DNA of 51,441 nt from Pseudomonadota bacterium. GTDB lineage: Bacteria > Pseudomonadota > Alphaproteobacteria > Rhizobiales > Xanthobacteraceae. The notes beneath the pieces are model-generated. The model saw only the letters and a list, made by a program, of their open reading frames with translations, had not been told where the DNA came from and searched no databases. The stretch is from NCBI GenBank assembly GCA_023423415.1, contig JAFAFP010000085.1:1-51441 (forward strand), given 5' to 3'. Of this stretch, positions 47,844 to 51,441 are shown one piece after another. The position numbers were made by a program, and so were the translations under genes. Within the stretch, counting starts at the first letter, position 1. Every line of letters begins with the position of its first letter.

Positions 47844-48554
47844 ATGAACGGTTCGACTGCACGCATTCTGATCGTCGAGGATGAGGAGCCGCTGTCGCTC
47901 CTGCTTCGGTACAATCTGGAAGCGGAAGGCTATGAAGTCGAAACGGTTGCGCGTGGCGACGATGCCGACACCCGATTGAGGGAGAGCGTTCCCGATCTCG
48001 TTGTGCTCGACTGGATGCTGCCGGGACTCTCCGGTATCGAGCTGTGCCGCAGACTGCGTACGAGGCCCGAGACCAAGTCGCTGCCGATCATCATGCTGAC
48101 GGCGCGCGGCGAGGAGAGCGAACGGGTCCGCGGCCTGTCGACGGGCGCCGACGATTACATCACCAAGCCGTTCTCGGTGCCGGAACTGGTGGCGCGGGTC
48201 CGCGCCTTGCTGCGGCGGTCGCGGCCCGAGCGGCTGGCCGATGTTCTGACGCTTGGCGAGATCGAGCTTGATCGGGTGAAGAAGCGCGTGTTGCGCAGCG
48301 GACGCGACGTGGATCTCGGGCCGACCGAATTCCGGTTGCTCGAATTCCTGATGGAGCGGCCGGGACGCGTGTTCACGCGCGAGCAATTGCTCGATGGCGT
48401 CTGGGGCAGCGAGGTCTATATCGACGAACGGACCGTCGATGTGCATGTCGGCCGCCTGCGCAAGGCCCTCAATCGTGGCCGCGATGGCGATCCGATCCGG
48501 ACGGTCCGCGGCTCTGGCTATTCGATCGACGATCGGTTCGGCAAAGCCAGTTGA
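47844..48554 (+). CDS. phoB: Phosphate regulon response regulator PhoB
   Basis: A 236-residue OmpR/PhoB-type regulator. The receiver holds the acidic pair in ILIVEDEEPLS, the phosphorylated Asp in LVVLDWMLPG near residue 57, and the conserved Lys in YITKPFSVPELVARVRALLRRS. The winged-helix domain (about 135-232) contains LGPTEFRLLEFLMERPGRVFTREQLLDGVWG and VDVHVGRLRKAL. Phosphorylated by PhoR, it binds Pho boxes like that at 41739-41787. A bidirectional terminator follows. Confidence 0.96.
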   Translation: MNGSTARILIVEDEEPLSLLLRYNLEAEGYEVETVARGDDADTRLRESVPDLVVLDWMLPGLSGIELCRRLRTRPETKSLPIIMLTARGEESERVRGLSTGADDYITKPFSVPELVARVRALLRRSRPERLADVLTLGEIELDRVKKRVLRSGRDVDLGPTEFRLLEFLMERPGRVFTREQLLDGVWGSEVYIDERTVDVHVGRLRKALNRGRDGDPIRTVRGSGYSIDDRFGKAS

Positions 48555-48577
48555 TGAGACTGAAGTCTGAAACAAAA

Positions 48578-48608
48578 CGCCCCGGTCTTTGCCGGGGCGC
48601 TTTGTTTT
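48578..48608. terminator. Bidirectional intrinsic terminator between phoB and gcrA
   Basis: CGCCCCGG (48578-48585) pairs perfectly with CCGGGGCG (48592-48599) around a six-base loop. On the plus strand CTTTGTTTT follows; on the minus strand the stem is followed by TTTTGTTT. It lies between the convergent stops of phoB (48554) and gcrA (48631), so it can end both transcripts. Confidence 0.9.
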
Positions 48609-48630
48609 ATCGTTGACGGTCTTGCCCGGG

Positions 48631-49128
48631 TCAGCGGACTGGCCGCTTGTCGCGCCGTGCCGCCGGCGGTTGATAGGCGATGCGCGAATGATAGGCGCAA
48701 TAAGGCAGGCTGGTGAGGGCCTGGCCGCCGCAGAAATAGAAGTCCTGGGTCGCGGGGTCGCCGATCGGCCAGCGGCAGGTCTGCTCGTTGAGTTCAAGCA
48801 GGGTGCGGCGCTGTCCCATCGGGATGACGTTTTCGACCGGCGCCTGCTCGGCCTCGACCTCGTAGTCATAGGCGTAGGCGTGCGCCAGGGCGGTGTTCCC
48901 TCGTGCGACAGGTCTTGCGACCCGCAGCATATGGGTTGCGCGCGGCTTGCGCGGCCGCGGCGTGCTGGTGGAGGGGGCCTTGGTCCGTCCGGACAGGCCC
49001 AGGCGATGGACTTTGCCGATCACGGCATTGCGGGTGATGCCGCCGAGTTCCGCAGCAATCTGGCTGGCGGAAAGGCCATCCGACCAGAGCTTTTTGAGTT
49101 GCTCCACCCGCTCGTCTGTCCACGTCAT
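48631..49128 (-). CDS. gcrA: Cell-cycle regulator GcrA
   Basis: A 165-residue protein with the GcrA hallmarks: an N-terminal DNA-binding helix bundle starting MTWTDERVEQLKKLWSDGLSASQIAAELGG and continuing ITRNAVIGKVHRLGLSGR, a basic linker rich in Pro, Arg and Lys, and a C-terminal region with LNEQTCRWPIGDPATQDFYFCGG and PYCAYHSRIAY that binds sigma-70 domain 2. GcrA activates genes whose promoters carry CcrM-methylated GANTC sites. AGGAGGGG before the ATG at 49128 supports the start. Four GANTC sites lie upstream. Confidence 0.95.
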   Translation of the reverse strand: MTWTDERVEQLKKLWSDGLSASQIAAELGGITRNAVIGKVHRLGLSGRTKAPSTSTPRPRKPRATHMLRVARPVARGNTALAHAYAYDYEVEAEQAPVENVIPMGQRRTLLELNEQTCRWPIGDPATQDFYFCGGQALTSLPYCAYHSRIAYQPPAARRDKRPVR

Positions 49129-49161
49129 TGAGAGCCCCTCCTGTCCGCAATGGCATTCACG

Positions 49162-49303
49162 GAATCCGAATCCGTCGTCAGACAGCGCTAGCTGCCAACG
49201 CCACGCACACACCACTGGTAGAATTAAAATTAGGTCCGCCGCACGAGATGTCGTATCCGACGACGGGGACACTACAAGAGTGCTCGACTCGCCCGCAAGA
49301 GTC
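49162..49303. promoter_or_regulatory. Cluster of four GANTC (CcrM methylation) sites between gcrA and argD
   Basis: GANTC occurs at 49162-49166, 49168-49172, 49286-49290 and 49299-49303. The first pair lies 34-44 bases upstream of the gcrA start and the second pair about 160-175 bases upstream. Random expectation is about one per 256 bases. CcrM methylates GANTC in alphaproteobacteria and GcrA reads the methylation state, so feedback on gcrA itself is a reasonable inference. The remaining sequence of this gap shows no gene. Confidence 0.7.
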
Positions 49304-49384
49304 CGCGAAGACACATCCCCACAAAGGTGTTCATTTCCGCCTGTTTTCCAACAAAATGCGGCATTGAAATACCGTTTCCGCGTG

Positions 49385-49412
49385 TTGACAGGCGGGGGAG
49401 CGCACCTAGAAT
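49385..49412 (+). promoter_or_regulatory. Near-consensus sigma-70 promoter of argD
   Basis: TTGACA (49385-49390), 16-base spacer, TAGAAT (49407-49412). Transcription should start near A49419 or A49420, directly at the foot of the hairpin that begins at 49421. Five of six -10 bases and all -35 bases match the consensus, unusual in GC-rich alphaproteobacteria. The promoter has not been tested; it is identified by sequence alone. Confidence 0.75.
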
Positions 49413-49420
49413 GTGCATAA

Positions 49421-49474
49421 GTGCCGCCCGCCGAGGCGGCACATTTCGTTTTTGGTCTGGCGTCTGTTGACGCC
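49421..49474 (+). promoter_or_regulatory. argD leader with terminator-like hairpin followed by a tetraloop hairpin
   Basis: Hairpin 1: GTGCCGCC (49421-49428), loop CGCCGA, GGCGGCAC (49435-49442), then ATTTCGTTTTT ending in five T (49449-49453). Hairpin 2: GGCGTC-TGTT-GACGCC (49459-49474). The predicted transcription start lies one or two bases before hairpin 1, so the argD message would begin with a structure that looks like an intrinsic terminator. Either it is a conditional attenuator, a source of a very short RNA, or a 5' stabilising stem. Confidence 0.7.
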
Positions 49475-49495
49475 AATGCTGCCGGAATATCTGCC

Positions 49496-50698
49496 GTGCT
49501 CTCACATCTGCTGCCGACATACGCCCGTGCCGAACTCGCTTTCGAGCGAGGAGAAGGAGTGTGGCTCACAGCCACGACGGGAGAGCGCTATCTCGATTTC
49601 TCGGCCGGCGTCGCCGTCAATGTGCTCGGCCATGCGCATCCGGTGCTGGTGGAAGCGCTGACCGATCAGGCGCACAAGCTCTGGCACGTCTCCAACCTGT
49701 TCCAGATGCCGGAGGCCGAAAAGCTGGCCAAGCGGCTCTGCGGCGCGAGCTTTGCCGATGTCGTGTTCTTCGCCAATTCCGGCGCGGAGGCGATGGAAGC
49801 GGCGATCAAGACCGCGCGCAAATATCACATGGCCAATGGCCAGCCCGAGCGCGTGCGCATCATCACCTTCGAAGGCGCCTTCCACGGCCGTACGCTGGCG
49901 ACGCTCGCCGCCGGCGGCCAGCCGAAATATCTCGAAGGCTTCGGCCCTGTCGCCGGCGGCTTCGATCAGGTCCCGTTTGGCGATGTCGAGGCCGTGAAAC
50001 GGGCGATCACGCCCGAGACGGCAGCGATCATTATGGAGCCGGTGCAGGGCGAAGGCGGCGTGCGGGTGGTGCCGGGTGAATTCATGCGCACCATGCGCGA
50101 GATTTGCGACGAGCACGGCTTGATGCTGGTGTTCGACGAGGTGCAGACCGGTCTCGGCCGCACCGGCGAATTGTTCGGCTATCAACGCAGCGGCATCTCG
50201 CCCGACATCATGGCGCTGGCGAAGGCGCTCGGCGGTGGTTTCCCGATCGGCGCATGCCTTGCCACCGCCGAAGCGGCCAAGGGCATGACCATCGGCACGC
50301 ATGGCTCGACTTTCGGCGGCAATCCTCTGGCGACGCGCGTCGGCAATGCCGTGCTCGACGTGGTGCTGGCGCCCGGCTTTCTCGATCACTCGCGCAGGAT
50401 GGCGCTGCTGCTGAAACAGCGGCTGGCCGAGCTCAAGGATCGTCACGCCGCGATCATCGAGGAAGTGCGCGGCGAAGGCCTTCTCATCGGTCTGAAATGC
50501 GGAGTGCCCAATGGCGATATGGTCGCTGCCTGCCGTGCCGAAAAGCTGCTGACGGTCGCGGCGGGAGACAACGTCGTTCGTTTGCTGCCGCCGCTGATCA
50601 TCACCGAGAGCGACATTGCCGAAGCCATCGGCATGATCGATCGTGCCTGCGCGCGGCTTGCCGCCGGCCAGGCCGCCGCAAGCAAGGTTGCTTCGTGA
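49496..50698 (+). CDS. argD: Acetylornithine aminotransferase ArgD
   Basis: A 400-residue class III PLP aminotransferase that makes N-acetylornithine from its semialdehyde and glutamate in arginine synthesis. The GTG at 49496 gives a family-like N-terminus (LSHLLPTYARAELAFERGEGVWL); an earlier GTG at 49421 would place the leader hairpins inside the coding region. Motifs: YLDFSAGVAVNVLGHAHP, FFANSGAEAMEAAIKTARK, IMEPVQGEGGVRV, LMLVFDEVQTGLGRTG, and the PLP lysine in MALAKALGGGFPIGA. The stop overlaps the argF start by one base (TGATG). No strong ribosome site is visible. Confidence 0.93.
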   Translation: MLSHLLPTYARAELAFERGEGVWLTATTGERYLDFSAGVAVNVLGHAHPVLVEALTDQAHKLWHVSNLFQMPEAEKLAKRLCGASFADVVFFANSGAEAMEAAIKTARKYHMANGQPERVRIITFEGAFHGRTLATLAAGGQPKYLEGFGPVAGGFDQVPFGDVEAVKRAITPETAAIIMEPVQGEGGVRVVPGEFMRTMREICDEHGLMLVFDEVQTGLGRTGELFGYQRSGISPDIMALAKALGGGFPIGACLATAEAAKGMTIGTHGSTFGGNPLATRVGNAVLDVVLAPGFLDHSRRMALLLKQRLAELKDRHAAIIEEVRGEGLLIGLKCGVPNGDMVAACRAEKLLTVAAGDNVVRLLPPLIITESDIAEAIGMIDRACARLAAGQAAASKVAS

Positions 50699-51441
50699 TG
50701 TCCGCGCGCAAACTTCGTCACTTTATCGATCTGATCGACGTTTCGCCGGCCGATCTGCGCGCGATCATTACCGACGCCCGCGCCATGAAGAAGTCGAAGG
50801 GCGGAACGCGCGCCAAGCGGCCGCTCGCCGGCCAGACGCTGGCGATGATCTTCGACAAGCCGTCGACGCGCACGCGCATCTCTTTCGAGGTCGCGATGCG
50901 TCAGCTTGGCGGCGATGTGCTGATGCTCACCGGGAAGGAAATGCAGCTCGGCCGCGGCGAATCCATTCCCGATACGGCGCGGGTGATGTCGCGCTTTGTC
51001 GATGCCGTGATGATCCGCACGCTCGACCACGATCTCATCACCGAGATGGCGGATTATGCGACCGTGCCGGTCATCAACGGCCTGACCAAGCGGTCGCATC
51101 CCTGCCAGGTGATGGCCGACGTCATGACCTTCGAGGAGCATCTCGGCCCGATCAAGAAGAAGACCGTGGCCTGGACCGGCGACGCCAACAACGTGCTGAC
51201 CTCGTGGATGCATGCCGCCGAGCGGTTCGATTTCCGTCTGAATGTCGCGACCCCGCCGGGACTGGCGCCGCAGAAATGGCTGCTCGACTGGGCCGAGAGT
51301 TCCGGTGCGTCGATCCATATCGGCACCGATCCCGAGGAGGCCGTCAGCGGCGCCGATTGCGTCGTCACCGATACCTGGGTGTCGATGGGCGATGAGGCGA
51401 CACAGGCCAACCGGCACAACCTCCTGAAGCCCTATCAGGTC
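50698..51441 (+). CDS. argF: Ornithine carbamoyltransferase ArgF (5' part, continues beyond the window)
   Basis: The frame is open from ATG 50698 to the window end, giving 248 of the usual 305-310 residues. The carbamoyl-phosphate site FDKPSTRTRISFEVAMRQLGG is near residue 53. Further motifs are GRGESIPDTARVMSRFVDAVMIRT, and the HPCQ signature in KRSHPCQVMADVMTF near residue 140. The enzyme forms citrulline from ornithine and carbamoyl phosphate. It starts one base into the argD stop, so argD-argF are coupled. The missing part would include the ornithine-binding C-terminal loop. Confidence 0.95.
   Translation, partial: MSARKLRHFIDLIDVSPADLRAIITDARAMKKSKGGTRAKRPLAGQTLAMIFDKPSTRTRISFEVAMRQLGGDVLMLTGKEMQLGRGESIPDTARVMSRFVDAVMIRTLDHDLITEMADYATVPVINGLTKRSHPCQVMADVMTFEEHLGPIKKKTVAWTGDANNVLTSWMHAAERFDFRLNVATPPGLAPQKWLLDWAESSGASIHIGTDPEEAVSGADCVVTDTWVSMGDEATQANRHNLLKPYQV

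Noticed and set aside
1..51441. tRNA, rRNA, CRISPR arrays, phage genes and toxin-antitoxin pairs
   Set aside because: Both strands were read for T-loop GGTTCGAnTCC patterns, repeat-spacer arrays and phage or toxin families, and nothing convincing was found. This is by eye, so a dedicated scan could still find a short RNA.

Overview
The window reads as the chromosome of an alphaproteobacterium of the order Hyphomicrobiales (Rhizobiales), most likely near Bradyrhizobium, Rhodopseudomonas or Afipia. The evidence is a gcrA cell-cycle gene with clustered GANTC (CcrM) sites, the order phoR-pstSCAB-phoU-phoB followed by gcrA and argD-argF, GC-rich palindromic repeats of the type seen in that group, and an abundance of TRAP, TTT/Bug and ABC solute-binding proteins. 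The taxonomy is an inference from gene content.

Region 1 (1-15881) starts with the 3' end of an IS5-type transposase and continues as a catabolic island on the plus strand: a TRAP transporter, a convergent MarR regulator, a flavin reductase with an HpaB-type flavin monooxygenase, a Bug binding protein, an FMN alpha-hydroxyacid dehydrogenase, a ThDP enzyme, a second Bug protein with TctB/TctA permeases, an aldehyde dehydrogenase and an NMT1-type binding protein without a signal peptide. The dehydrogenase, ThDP enzyme and aldehyde dehydrogenase occur in the order and chemistry of a mandelate pathway (2-hydroxyacid to 2-ketoacid to aldehyde to acid). Almost identical operator-promoter blocks lie upstream of the TRAP operon and the monooxygenase operon.

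Region 2 (16073-28312) is mostly on the minus strand: a second HpaB/HpaC pair, a RidA protein, a PotDBCA-type ABC importer, a DUF1028 protein (plus strand), an M20 deacylase, a GlcG/HbpS-like protein and a quinone oxidoreductase, with a divergent LysR regulator, a D-2-hydroxyacid dehydrogenase and an AroQ-like protein lacking two conserved active-site residues. It looks like an import and breakdown module for a nitrogen-containing, probably aromatic or acylated compound.

Region 3 (28641-33253, minus) is a tight four-gene operon: a multi-zinc-ribbon protein resembling TackOD1 proteins, a processive GT2 polysaccharide synthase, an HlyD/Alg44/BgsB-like periplasmic adaptor and a secreted TIM-barrel hydrolase-like protein. 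It is the best candidate for a poorly described system, a synthase-dependent exopolysaccharide machine with an unusual regulator.

Region 4 (33607-39134) is a phthalate-dioxygenase-like module: MarR regulator, Gfo/Idh/MocA dehydrogenase, FMN/2Fe-2S reductase, divergent Rieske oxygenase and an orphan ABC binding protein. Two families of palindromic repeats lie inside it.

Region 5 (39319-51441) is core genome: a YbhN-like membrane protein, phoR, a Pho box, pstSCAB, phoU, phoB, gcrA, argD and the 5' part of argF. Points of interest are an enlarged PstA with a coiled-coil insertion, a TTG-initiated pstS, and a near-consensus promoter that runs straight into a terminator-like hairpin ahead of argD.
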